In this document: positions 10,223-17,123 of the stretch, one piece after another
Position numbering within the stretch: position 1 is the first letter of the stretch
How the letters are laid out: each line of letters begins with the position of its first letter
Assembly: GCF_002233755.1 (NCBI RefSeq)
Contig: NZ_NIFO01000029.1
Location: 1 to 42,978, forward strand
Direction of reading: 5' to 3'
Source: Acinetobacter piscicola
GTDB taxonomy: Bacteria; Pseudomonadota; Gammaproteobacteria; Pseudomonadales; Moraxellaceae
Length of the DNA stretch: 42,978 nt
Program-made: the position numbers and the translations under genes
Notes under the pieces: model-generated
Seen by the model: the letters and a program-made list of their open reading frames with translations, nothing else
Told to the model about the DNA's origin: nothing
Databases searched by the model: none

Positions 10223-10843
10223 ATGTTGATTGCTTTATGTACATTAATCTTTATTCATTTTTGCGCTTTAATCACGCCGGGGCCAGACTTTTTCCTCGTT
10301 TCGCAAACGGCGATTAGTCGCTCAAGAAAGCAATCGATGTTTGTGGTTCTTGGGATTACCGCAGGGGTGATGTTTTGGGCACTTTTAGCATTATTGGGAT
10401 TAAATATTATTTTTGAAAAAATGGCTTGGTTAAAACAAGTCATGCTGGTGATTGGTGGAATTTATTTGTGCTGGCTTGGTTTTCAAATGCTCAAGTCCGC
10501 ATTCAGTAAAAAACCCATCGCAGAACAACAGAAATTTGAATTACCACAAAGCAATTTACGTTTTTTTCTGAAAGGTTTTTTAACCAATTTATCCAATCCA
10601 AAAGCTGTGATTTATTTTGGTAGCGTATTTTCAATATTCCTTGCGAATCCTAATTTAGACGGTGTCCATTCTTTACTCTTTGTGATTGTGTCTATAGAAA
10701 CATTGATTTGGTTTAGCTTTGTGGCTTTTGTATTTTCATTACCCAGTTTTAAAGCAGCTTATCAGAATGCTGCAAAATGGATTGATGGAATTTCTGGCGG
10801 AATATTTACATTGTTTGGTGCATACTTGATTGGAAACCATTGA
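10223..10843 (+). CDS. LysE/RhtB-family amino-acid exporter
   Basis: A 206-aa inner-membrane protein of the LysE/RhtB superfamily. The family hallmark PGPDFFLV is at residues 19-26, after the first helix. About six hydrophobic helices follow, with GITAGVMFWALLALLG and a conserved NLSNPKAVIYFGSVF segment near 122-136. Members export amino acids such as threonine, homoserine, lysine or arginine; the N-terminal motif resembles RhtC, but the substrate cannot be fixed from sequence. ATG at 10223 starts immediately with the first membrane helix, as is normal for the family; the ribosome binding site is weak. It is a single gene, converging on the PA4642-like gene across a shared terminator. Confidence 0.85.
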   Translation: MLIALCTLIFIHFCALITPGPDFFLVSQTAISRSRKQSMFVVLGITAGVMFWALLALLGLNIIFEKMAWLKQVMLVIGGIYLCWLGFQMLKSAFSKKPIAEQQKFELPQSNLRFFLKGFLTNLSNPKAVIYFGSVFSIFLANPNLDGVHSLLFVIVSIETLIWFSFVAFVFSLPSFKAAYQNAAKWIDGISGGIFTLFGAYLIGNH

Positions 10844-10884
10844 TACTATAGTCATTGCCTAGACCCGTGTTTAACGCTAAAAGA

Positions 10885-10910
10885 AAAAACCTGCTTGAAA
10901 GCAGGTTTTT
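10885..10910. terminator. Bidirectional terminator between convergent genes
   Basis: Perfect 10-bp stem AAAAACCTGC / GCAGGTTTTT with loop TTGAAA. It lies between the exporter gene (plus) and the PA4642-like gene (minus) and has T-rich tails in both directions. Confidence 0.85.
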
Positions 10911-10947
10911 GTACTTAATTTTAAGATTTTACTTATTTACTTAAATG

Positions 10948-11235
10948 TTAAGCAAATTTAGCTAAAACTTCTAAAAACCCATCTTTTTGACGTGGGTATT
11001 GCGCAATCACATCATGGATGCGTTGACCTTCTGGGTTGGTTGCATTGATATCACGCTTATCTGCAATGAACTGAGTCAATAAACGCTCATAATCAAATGG
11101 ACGCATATGTTTGAATGCATGATAAAGCACATGAAAATCTGCGTTTGTACCTTCAGGAGGAAGTTGGGTTAAATAGGCAAATACACGCTCGTCTGACCAT
11201 TCTTCATTGAACGTTGCTGGCTGTGAAAGTGCCAT
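10948..11235 (-). CDS. Small PA4642-like conserved protein
   Basis: A 95-aa soluble acidic protein. Its sequence (EEWSDERVFAYLTQLPPEG near the start, then FKHMRPFDYERLLTQFIAD) resembles the short PA4642 family of Pseudomonas and Acinetobacter, which has no established function. The region DINATNPEGQRIHDVIAQ looks like a short helical hairpin reminiscent of a single ankyrin-type unit; that is only an impression. There are no cysteines, signal peptide or membrane segment. A GGAGATG-like ribosome binding site lies upstream on the minus strand. It is monocistronic, between the bidirectional terminator and the minE terminator region. Family assignment is from memory of similar sequences and is moderate. 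Confidence 0.65.
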   Translation of the reverse strand: MALSQPATFNEEWSDERVFAYLTQLPPEGTNADFHVLYHAFKHMRPFDYERLLTQFIADKRDINATNPEGQRIHDVIAQYPRQKDGFLEVLAKFA

Positions 11236-11360
11236 AACAGCATCTCCTCAAATTTAATAATTTAAAACGCATTGAGCTTATTCATCATTATATAAACCCT
11301 TATTAAATTTTCTTTAATAAGGAATAATGCAAAGCATTGATGAATAATTGATAACCCAAT

Positions 11361-11395
11361 TAAAAAGGGCAAAATAACTTGCGCCATTTTGCCCT
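11361..11395 (-). terminator. Terminator of the minCDE operon
   Basis: 10-bp stem AGGGCAAAAT / ATTTTGCCCT (11366-11375 / 11386-11395). The A run at 11362-11366 reads as a T run on the minus strand. It lies 33 bp past the minE stop. Confidence 0.85.
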
Positions 11396-11427
11396 GATTC
11401 AATCTACTTGACTAATCAATAATAGAA

Positions 11428-11700
11428 TTAACGTTCTTCAGGTAAATTGATATTCATTTCCAACATTTCAATATTCGCTTCTGAGCGAACTTGCATTTGG
11501 ATATGCTGTTCATCTACACCACGAACATAACGATTGACCACTTGCATGATTTCTTTCTTCATTTGGTCAATCTTGTCTTGGCTCAGACGCTTGCCTAAAC
11601 CATTTTCAGAAGCAACAATAACTTTTAAGCGATCTTTAGCAGTTTGGGCGCTAGATGGTTTGTCATCGTTGCTGAAAAGTTTACTCCAAAATCCTGCCAT
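11428..11700 (-). CDS. minE: Cell division topological specificity factor MinE
   Basis: A 90-aa protein, the usual MinE length. The N-terminal MAGFWSKLF is the amphipathic membrane-targeting segment. It is followed by the MinD-binding region (about 17-33, AKDRLKVIVASENG) and the C-terminal topological-specificity dimer domain, ending LEMNINLPEER. MinE displaces MinD from the membrane by stimulating its ATPase, giving pole-to-pole oscillation that confines FtsZ ring formation to midcell. It is the last gene of minC-minD-minE, 3 bp after the minD stop, so translation is probably coupled. A terminator follows. Confidence 0.95.
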   Translation of the reverse strand: MAGFWSKLFSNDDKPSSAQTAKDRLKVIVASENGLGKRLSQDKIDQMKKEIMQVVNRYVRGVDEQHIQMQVRSEANIEMLEMNINLPEER

Positions 11701-11703
11701 TTC

Positions 11704-12516
11704 TTACGCTCCAAATAGACGTGCTAACCAACCCTTAGGTTTCACAGTGATGTGACGATAAGGACGTTCTTCACCTAAGAAGCGAGCCACTAAGTCATCA
11801 TAAGCCTGACCTGCCGATGCTTCTTGATAAAGTATAACAGGTTTACCTTCGTTCGATGCTTGAAGCACGCTTGGGCATTCAGGAATAACCCCTAGTGTTG
11901 GAACACGCAAAATATCTTTAGAAATATCTTCAATCGTTAACATTTCTTGTTTATCAGCACGTTCAGGGTTGAAACGAGTGATACATAAGTGTTTACGAAC
12001 ACGTCCTTCGTTATTTTCAACTTTCTTTGTTTTGCTGTCGAGCATACCAATAATTCGATCTGAATCTCGTACAGACGAAATTTCAGGATTGGTCACAATA
12101 ATCGCTTCATCTGCATGATACATGGCTAAAATAGCACCACGTTCAATGCCCGCAGGCGAGTCACAAATAATATAATCAAACTCTTGTGAAAGTTCTTCCA
12201 TAACACGAGCGACACCATCATCTGTCAAGGCATCTTTATCACGTGTTTGTGAAGCAGGTAAAATATATAAATTTTCGATATCTTTATCGCGAATTAAGGC
12301 TTGTTGTAAACGTGCTTCATTATTTAAAACATTTACAAAATCATAAACAACACGACGTTCGCAACCCATGATCAAGTCTAAGTTACGTAAACCTACGTCA
12401 AAATCGATAACAACAGTTTTATGACCACGTAGGGCTAAACCTGTTGCAAAAGATGCGCTCGTCGTAGTTTTACCTACGCCGCCTTTGCCTGATGTAACAA
12501 CAACAATTTTGGCCAC
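11704..12516 (-). CDS. minD: Septum site-determining ATPase MinD (GTG start)
   Basis: A 270-aa ParA/MinD ATPase. The deviant Walker A GKGGVGKT is at residues 10-17, the switch segment VIDFDVGLRNLD near 36-47, and the C-terminal amphipathic membrane-targeting helix KPKGWLARLFGA ends the protein. MinD recruits MinC to the membrane and is cycled off by MinE. The longest frame opens at ATG 12540, eight codons upstream. I prefer GTG at 12516 because AGGAG lies 8 nt before it (12525-12529), the protein then begins V(M)AKIVVVTSGKGG as MinD proteins do, and the length becomes the family-standard 270. It lies in the operon minC-minD-minE, 62 bp after the minC stop. Confidence 0.95.
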   Translation of the reverse strand: MAKIVVVTSGKGGVGKTTTSASFATGLALRGHKTVVIDFDVGLRNLDLIMGCERRVVYDFVNVLNNEARLQQALIRDKDIENLYILPASQTRDKDALTDDGVARVMEELSQEFDYIICDSPAGIERGAILAMYHADEAIIVTNPEISSVRDSDRIIGMLDSKTKKVENNEGRVRKHLCITRFNPERADKQEMLTIEDISKDILRVPTLGVIPECPSVLQASNEGKPVILYQEASAGQAYDDLVARFLGEERPYRHITVKPKGWLARLFGA

Positions 12517-12524
12517 CGAATCCA

Positions 12525-12529
12525 CTCCT
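12525..12529 (-). promoter_or_regulatory. Ribosome binding site that fixes the minD GTG start
   Basis: AGGAG on the minus strand, 8 nt upstream of GTG at 12516. The same bases would lie inside the coding region if the upstream ATG (12540) were used, and that ATG has no comparable site. Confidence 0.75.
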
Positions 12530-12578
12530 GTTATGGTCATCCCTTTAATTGGGGATTTTTTATGGTGTTTAATTTACA

Positions 12579-13307
12579 TTAAAATTGAAGAGCTTCAAAG
12601 ACTAGCTCTTGTTGATCATTCAAGTGAATATGTACAGCTTTTTTTACCACATCTTGTGGAATATCATCAGCTACACAATATGTTCCTGCTATAGAAACCA
12701 ATTCAGCTTCTAGTGAATGACAAAAAATTCTTGCAGCGGTATTCCCGCCTGCACCTGCGATGACTCTACCACGAACACTGCCATAGATATGTATATTTCC
12801 TGAAGCAATTACTTCAGAACCACTATTAATCCCTGCGTTGAGAATAATATCACCATGATCTTGAACGAGGCATTGTCCAGTTCTTAAGATTTCATCGTGA
12901 TAAGACGTCACATGGCTAAAGGATTTAGGTGCTTCTGCTACAGTATTTTCAACAACTTTGGCAGATGAACTTTGTTCTTTTACAGGTGTTTCAACCACTT
13001 GTTCTTTGGTCGGTTTGATGCGTTGTAAAGGACGATCTGCTGGCAAAACAGGGAATTGAATTGCACGTGCCTGATCACCCAATAAACCATCAATGACGGC
13101 CATAGGTTGTAAATCAAGACTGATAATCAGTTGAATAAGCGCAATAAGCTCTTGTTCAACTGTGGTGTCGATAATGACTAAAGCCCCTTGATAAGACGTT
13201 TCACTCATCATCGAAGTTAATTGCTGGCGGATGGCATCATGATCATTTGTATCAAAGGTTAATCGTGTAAAATTAACCATTCTGCCTGTAATCCGTATAT
13301 CAGCCAT
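12579..13307 (-). CDS. minC: Septum site-determining protein MinC
   Basis: A 242-aa FtsZ polymerisation inhibitor. The N-terminal domain (about 1-105) is the FtsZ-binding part. A linker rich in Glu, Val and Ser (about 105-130) follows, and the C-terminal beta-helix domain carries [20 protein letters not shown] and [23 protein letters not shown], the MinD-interaction and dimer surface. It is first in the minCDE operon. The length is slightly above the E. coli protein because of the linker. The upstream 125 bp (13308-13432) should hold the operon promoter; an inverted repeat there is listed separately. Confidence 0.93.
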   Translation of the reverse strand: MADIRITGRMVNFTRLTFDTNDHDAIRQQLTSMMSETSYQGALVIIDTTVEQELIALIQLIISLDLQPMAVIDGLLGDQARAIQFPVLPADRPLQRIKPTKEQVVETPVKEQSSSAKVVENTVAEAPKSFSHVTSYHDEILRTGQCLVQDHGDIILNAGINSGSEVIASGNIHIYGSVRGRVIAGAGGNTAARIFCHSLEAELVSIAGTYCVADDIPQDVVKKAVHIHLNDQQELVFEALQF

Positions 13308-13374
13308 AATTATTCCTTAAAAGGCTTGTGACCTAAAATTTTCTATCTGAAGTTAATTTGTAAAATAGCGCAAA

Positions 13375-13405
13375 TGCTAGAACAAATTGAACGATTTCTC
13401 TAGCA
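13375..13405. repeat. Inverted repeat upstream of minC
   Basis: TGCTAGA / TCTAGCA (13375-13381 / 13399-13405) with a 17-nt loop, between the stop of the 358-aa membrane protein and the minC start. It could be a weak terminator of the upstream gene or an operator of the min operon; there is no long T run. Confidence 0.4.
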
Positions 13406-13432
13406 AAGATACAAATAATTTCAATGAAATGG

Positions 13433-14509
13433 CTATTCTTTAGCTTGATCATTTTTATTCAATTCAAGTTGCCACTGTTTTACTGCAACTTGTTTCTTCA
13501 GTGATTCTAAACTCTCATAGACTACAGATTCAACCAATTCTTCAAGAGACTGATTTTCAATATTTAACTGACTCAGTTTTGTTGAAATGAGCTGATAGGT
13601 TGCATTTGGGCTTTTTACGCTACCTTCAGTGAAAGGCTGAATCAAACCCTGAGTAATATTTTCACCTAACTGTTGTCCAATATTTTGTATCTGATTTTCA
13701 ATCATCCCACCTGCGATTGGAATCATACGCAATAGTTGCGTCAATTGAGGTGTGTCTTCAATGGCTTGGCGAACGATTTGCCCTACATTATTGGTAATTA
13801 AAGTACGTTGAGTTTTTAATTCTGTTGCTAAGGATTCTTGTAGAACTTCTGCAATAGCTTTGGCGAATATCTCACGATGATGATCGACCAAGTCATGAAT
13901 AATTTTTTTATGACTGGAACTGGTATCTAACTCTTGTTTTACGCCATCAATGACAGTAATCACAACACGATCGGATAATTCTTCCATGACCACACGATAA
14001 TAGAACAAAACACGTTTCATAATGCTGTCGGGAACGACTTTATAGCCCATTTCATGGAATCTATAAGCAATAACCCCTGCACGAATGAGACGTAAAAACC
14101 GTAAGTAAGGGCTAATGGCTAAAATTTCATACCAGTGAATAAAAGGGAAGAAGAACCAACGTGTGTGATGTTTATAAATAATTGCAATGAACCAACGGAT
14201 GAGTAATTCTGCAATTAAAAAAGTAATAAACCAACTTTCGGTTTTAACTACCCATGGGTGTAGAGCATCTTTGTAATATTGTAAAACTTGAGGTAGATGA
14301 ATACTTTCAAAGAACCAGTTCCCAAAGTTACTCATCAATAAAGCATTGGCACATAAACAAAATAAGTTGAATACGATGATGAACATCATAAAAATGTCAT
14401 AAGCTAAAAACAGTTTCCAACCGACTGTATCGTGACGGATATGCTGACGAATGCCTGTTTTATTTATTGTATTTTGGCTAGATTCTTGCTGAATTTCTTG
14501 TTCTGTCAT
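13433..14509 (-). CDS. Membrane protein with voltage-sensor-like N-terminal domain and soluble helical C terminus
   Basis: A 358-aa protein of unknown function. The first 26 residues are polar, followed by a likely S1 helix at about 32-58 and a loop. A second helix at about 92-112 contains E101-x3-R105 in FLIAELLIR, the pattern seen in S2 of voltage sensors. A third segment is HWYEILAIS (about 125-133), then PYLRFLRLIRAGVIAYR with arginines at 137, 140, 143 and 150, the every-third-residue spacing of S4. No S5-pore-S6 follows. Residues about 160-358 are soluble and mostly helical, with a Gly/Ile-rich IPIAGGMIENQIQNIGQQLG region and a possible coiled coil at the end. It lies between an acyltransferase gene 89 bp upstream and minCDE, all on one strand. 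Motifs are seen; voltage sensing is inference. Confidence 0.6.
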   Translation of the reverse strand: MTEQEIQQESSQNTINKTGIRQHIRHDTVGWKLFLAYDIFMMFIIVFNLFCLCANALLMSNFGNWFFESIHLPQVLQYYKDALHPWVVKTESWFITFLIAELLIRWFIAIIYKHHTRWFFFPFIHWYEILAISPYLRFLRLIRAGVIAYRFHEMGYKVVPDSIMKRVLFYYRVVMEELSDRVVITVIDGVKQELDTSSSHKKIIHDLVDHHREIFAKAIAEVLQESLATELKTQRTLITNNVGQIVRQAIEDTPQLTQLLRMIPIAGGMIENQIQNIGQQLGENITQGLIQPFTEGSVKSPNATYQLISTKLSQLNIENQSLEELVESVVYESLESLKKQVAVKQWQLELNKNDQAKE

Positions 14510-14598
14510 TGCAATTCCCTTTGAAAACTGACTTCTTTCATCATGTTTTATACCGAAAATGTTTATGGTGAAATAATATTGAGAAAGAAGCCATTGAT

Positions 14599-15516
14599 TT
14601 AATGCTGATATTTATTCTTCATTAGACTAATCAGTTGGTCTTTTTCAGTCCACAAATGATCAACCCATTTTTGAAAATGCTCACGATATTCTGCATCATC
14701 TTCGTAATTTCCACCGAGAACCCAATCTGGAATCTCAATTTTGCGTATATTGACTGCGATTCGAGGAACTTCACCAAACCAAAACTCACCATAACCAGGT
14801 GCGCCATTAGGGTAAACAATGGTCATGTCCACCAAAGCATCAATCTTATCGCCTAAAATATCGAGTGCTAAAGCTAAACCACCCGCTTTAGGCTTCAATA
14901 AATTAACATAAGGTGATTGCTGTTGTTGATGTTTTTGTGGGGTAAAACGCGTACCTTCCAAATAGTTCAATAAGGTAAAGGGTTGGCTCAATAGTTGTTC
15001 ACAAGCTTTACGTGCTTCTGCTAAATCACGATATTTAAGCTCAGGATTCTTAGCAATTTGTTCTTTCGTATGTCGTTTCATCATTGGGAAGCCTAAAATT
15101 TTAAAAGCTTGTCCAACAAAGGGGATGAAAATCAATTCCCACTTGGTAAAAAAACGAGTCAGAGGCATACGGGTTAAACCAAAATATTGATTGACCGTGG
15201 TATCAACCCAACTTTGATGATTACACATCATGAGATAACGTCCTTGCATATTGAGGTCTAGACCTTCATCAATACTAATATCCCATTGTGTTTCAGGTAG
15301 AACATGGTCAATTAACCAATTATTGACACTTAACCAGCTATTGGCAATGTTAATATTGGTTTCATCCACTTTTTTAGATTTTTTGAATAGTTTGGATAAT
15401 CCAAGTGCTAACACAGGAGGACCATGAAAAAAGGTGCTCCCAGTGATCACTGTGCCAACGGATAGTCCTTTCGTAATTTTTTTTAAAATAGGTTGCTTCT
15501 GTTGCTGAGATGACAT
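14599..15516 (-). CDS. PlsC-like 1-acylglycerol-phosphate-type acyltransferase (YihG-like)
   Basis: A 305-aa membrane-associated acyltransferase. The catalytic NHxxxxD motif appears as NHQSWVD (residues 99-105), and the substrate-binding EGTR motif as LEGTRF (186-191). A hydrophobic segment around 20-42 is a likely membrane anchor, and a second hydrophobic stretch (IFIPFVGQAFKILGFPM, about 129-145) follows the first motif. Such enzymes acylate lysophosphatidic acid or related lysophospholipids. The overall layout, with MKRHTKEQIAKNPELKYRDL between motifs, resembles the YihG subgroup, which tunes phospholipid acyl composition in E. coli. The start is the first ATG, followed by a Gln-rich polar lead. 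It is the first of a possible two-gene unit with the voltage-sensor-like gene 89 bp downstream. Confidence 0.85.
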   Translation of the reverse strand: MSSQQQKQPILKKITKGLSVGTVITGSTFFHGPPVLALGLSKLFKKSKKVDETNINIANSWLSVNNWLIDHVLPETQWDISIDEGLDLNMQGRYLMMCNHQSWVDTTVNQYFGLTRMPLTRFFTKWELIFIPFVGQAFKILGFPMMKRHTKEQIAKNPELKYRDLAEARKACEQLLSQPFTLLNYLEGTRFTPQKHQQQQSPYVNLLKPKAGGLALALDILGDKIDALVDMTIVYPNGAPGYGEFWFGEVPRIAVNIRKIEIPDWVLGGNYEDDAEYREHFQKWVDHLWTEKDQLISLMKNKYQH

Positions 15517-15755
15517 AGAACAGTCCTAATCATTTTTGCATATTCGAATTAAGTCCTAAATATAGACCTTAGTTGCCTAATTAAAAAGGGACATTTATAA
15601 ACTGTGTACAAATTATGGTGATCAGTTTTGCAAACTTTGCGCTATATATTACAAAATGTAAAAAAAAGTGAGATTCTTAACAAAATGCCCCTAGTGGAAA
15701 TTTATTATTTATAAGAAACTTAAGCTTAACAAAAAACACAACTCGGAGGCATGCA

Positions 15756-16406
15756 ATGCGTGCACTATTAATTACGACTTTAACAGCTGGGGCTTTGGCA
15801 TTATCAGGATGTCAAACAACTGGTAATAACATTGGTGGCGTTGAGTATGACAAAGCTGCCTTGGGTGGTTTAATTGGTGCAGCGGCAGGTTATGGTCTGT
15901 CTCGCGGGAATGCCAACACTTCTGCGCAAAATAACCGTGCGGCTGCAATTGGTGCTGCTTTGGGTGCGGGTGCAGGTATTTATCTAGACAATAAAGAGAA
16001 AAAGCTTCGCCAACAAATGGCGGGTACTGGTGTTGATGTAAGTCGTAATCCAGATGGTTCTGTTGCTTTAATTATGCCTGGTAGCATTACTTTTGATACC
16101 AATAAATCAAATATCAAACCTAACTTTTACAGTACGTTGAATAAAGTTGTTCAAACGTTGAAAGAAGATAACAAGAGCGTAATTCTTGTGACTGGTTATA
16201 CAGATAATACGGGTACAGATGCGATCAACATCCCATTGTCACAAAACCGTGCTGCTTCTGTAGCAAACTACCTGAAAGGTCAAGGCGTACAAAGCCGTAT
16301 TGATACTCAAGGTTATGGTTCACAAAACCCGATTGCAGATAACTCAACTGCTGCCGGTCGTGAGCAAAACCGTCGTGTAGAAATTAGTATTTATGCTGCA
16401 AGCTAA
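15756..16406 (+). CDS. OmpA-family outer-membrane lipoprotein (YiaD-like)
   Basis: A 216-aa lipoprotein. The signal peptide ends in lipobox LSGC, with the acylated cysteine at 19. Residues about 35-85 are a glycine-zipper region (GGLIGAAAGYGL, AAAIGAALGAGAGIYL). Residues about 105-216 form an OmpA peptidoglycan-binding domain, with ITFDTNKSNIKP, TGYTDNTG and the C-terminal GREQNRRVEIS. It should sit at the outer membrane and hold peptidoglycan noncovalently. GGAGG at 15745-15749, 6 nt before ATG, fixes the start. It is monocistronic, with a terminator at 16449-16485. A relic of a second gene with the same 3' end lies at 16895-16957, suggesting a former tandem duplication. Confidence 0.9.
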   Translation: MRALLITTLTAGALALSGCQTTGNNIGGVEYDKAALGGLIGAAAGYGLSRGNANTSAQNNRAAAIGAALGAGAGIYLDNKEKKLRQQMAGTGVDVSRNPDGSVALIMPGSITFDTNKSNIKPNFYSTLNKVVQTLKEDNKSVILVTGYTDNTGTDAINIPLSQNRAASVANYLKGQGVQSRIDTQGYGSQNPIADNSTAAGREQNRRVEISIYAAS

Positions 16407-16448
16407 GAAATCGTTATAAGATTAAGACGATTTTGTAGTCAAAACACA

Positions 16449-16485
16449 AAAATCGAATCATAGCTTGCTGTGGTTCGGTTTTTTT
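16449..16485 (+). terminator. Terminator after the OmpA-family lipoprotein gene
   Basis: Stem AATCGAATCAT / GTGGTTCGGTT (G-T pairs at three positions) followed by a run of T, about 45 bp past the stop codon. Confidence 0.75.
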
Positions 16486-16511
16486 ACGCCTAGCAAAATA
16501 AAGAATAAGAA

Positions 16512-16855
16512 ACGTCAGTTCGGGATAAACTTTGATATAAGTTATTGAAAAGATAGATCAGGCACAGCGGAGTCTTACCGTTTAAAAGTCAAATGCAAGG
16601 ATTAACCTACTTCGTCTTGCACTTCGCTTGAAATATATTTCAATCTTGTTCAGGTTCGACCTGAGAGGTACTACCTCGCAAGGCTTTCGGGAAAAGTAGG
16701 CAAAACCATTTGTCAGTCGCCAACTCGACAGATACTATCAAGTACCTAATATATTGCAAAAACAGTACATTACAGATGTAGCCCGGCCTCGAACAATGCG
16801 ACTGACGTTTCCGCGTATCAGATAGTTGGGAACATATCTTATCTCGAACTCAGGT
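16512..16855. repeat. MITE-like structured repeat, copy 2 (344 bp, with extra three-hairpin module)
   Basis: A second copy of the element at 117-402, in the same orientation. The left end is ACGTCAGTTCGGGATAA; the right end has a single change (TCTCGAACT in place of TCCCGAACT). It is 58 bp longer than copy 1. The extra bases hold three adjacent small hairpins: palindrome TTGAAATATATTTCAA (16628-16643), TCAGGT-TCG-ACCTGA (16650-16664) and GAGGT-ACT-ACCTC (16665-16677). All three lie inside an outer stem CCTACTT / AAGTAGG (16606-16612 / 16694-16700) that also exists in copy 1. The internal GTCAGTCGC / GCGACTGAC pair is kept. The flanks share only TAAGA (16506-16510 and 16856-16860), so there is no clean target duplication. 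No coding capacity is seen. Confidence 0.8.
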
Positions 16856-16894
16856 TAAGACGGAAAATAAATATGAGCACTTGTCATTTTTATA

Positions 16895-16957
16895 GTTGTT
16901 GGCTGTGAGCAAAACCGTCGTGTTGAAATCACGGTTGATGAAACAAAATTATGTTAA
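16895..16957 (+). pseudogene. 3' relic of a second OmpA-family gene
   Basis: The last 21 codons of an OmpA-type gene survive without the rest. The frame reads VVGCEQNRRVEITVDETKLC and a stop, matching AAGREQNRRVEIS at the end of the intact lipoprotein at 15756-16406; the bases GAGCAAAACCGTCGTGT are identical in both. An R to C change (CGT to TGT) is visible. The frame is closed by TGA a few codons upstream and has no start. It is followed by a terminator at 17007-17025, as if the original transcription unit's end was kept. It lies about 40 bp after repeat copy 2, so the element may have taken part in the loss of the 5' part. The last point is inference. Confidence 0.75.
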
Positions 16958-17006
16958 GCCTTTATCTTGAAGACGCATTTTTGAAATAGAGTGGCATCAT
17001 CAAAAC

Positions 17007-17025
17007 CACCTTCGGGTGCTTTTTT
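17007..17025 (+). terminator. Terminator left after the OmpA relic
   Basis: CACC-TTCG-GGTG tetraloop hairpin followed by C and six T. It lies 50 bp past the stop of the OmpA relic and before the rep promoter region. Confidence 0.75.
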
Positions 17026-17123
17026 ATGCGCTCAATTTTTTAGTCGGACACATTCACATAAAGCATTTTGCAACTGTGCTTTTGATGACTATAATCGAGC
17101 TCGAAGTTTTTAGAGGATGAACG

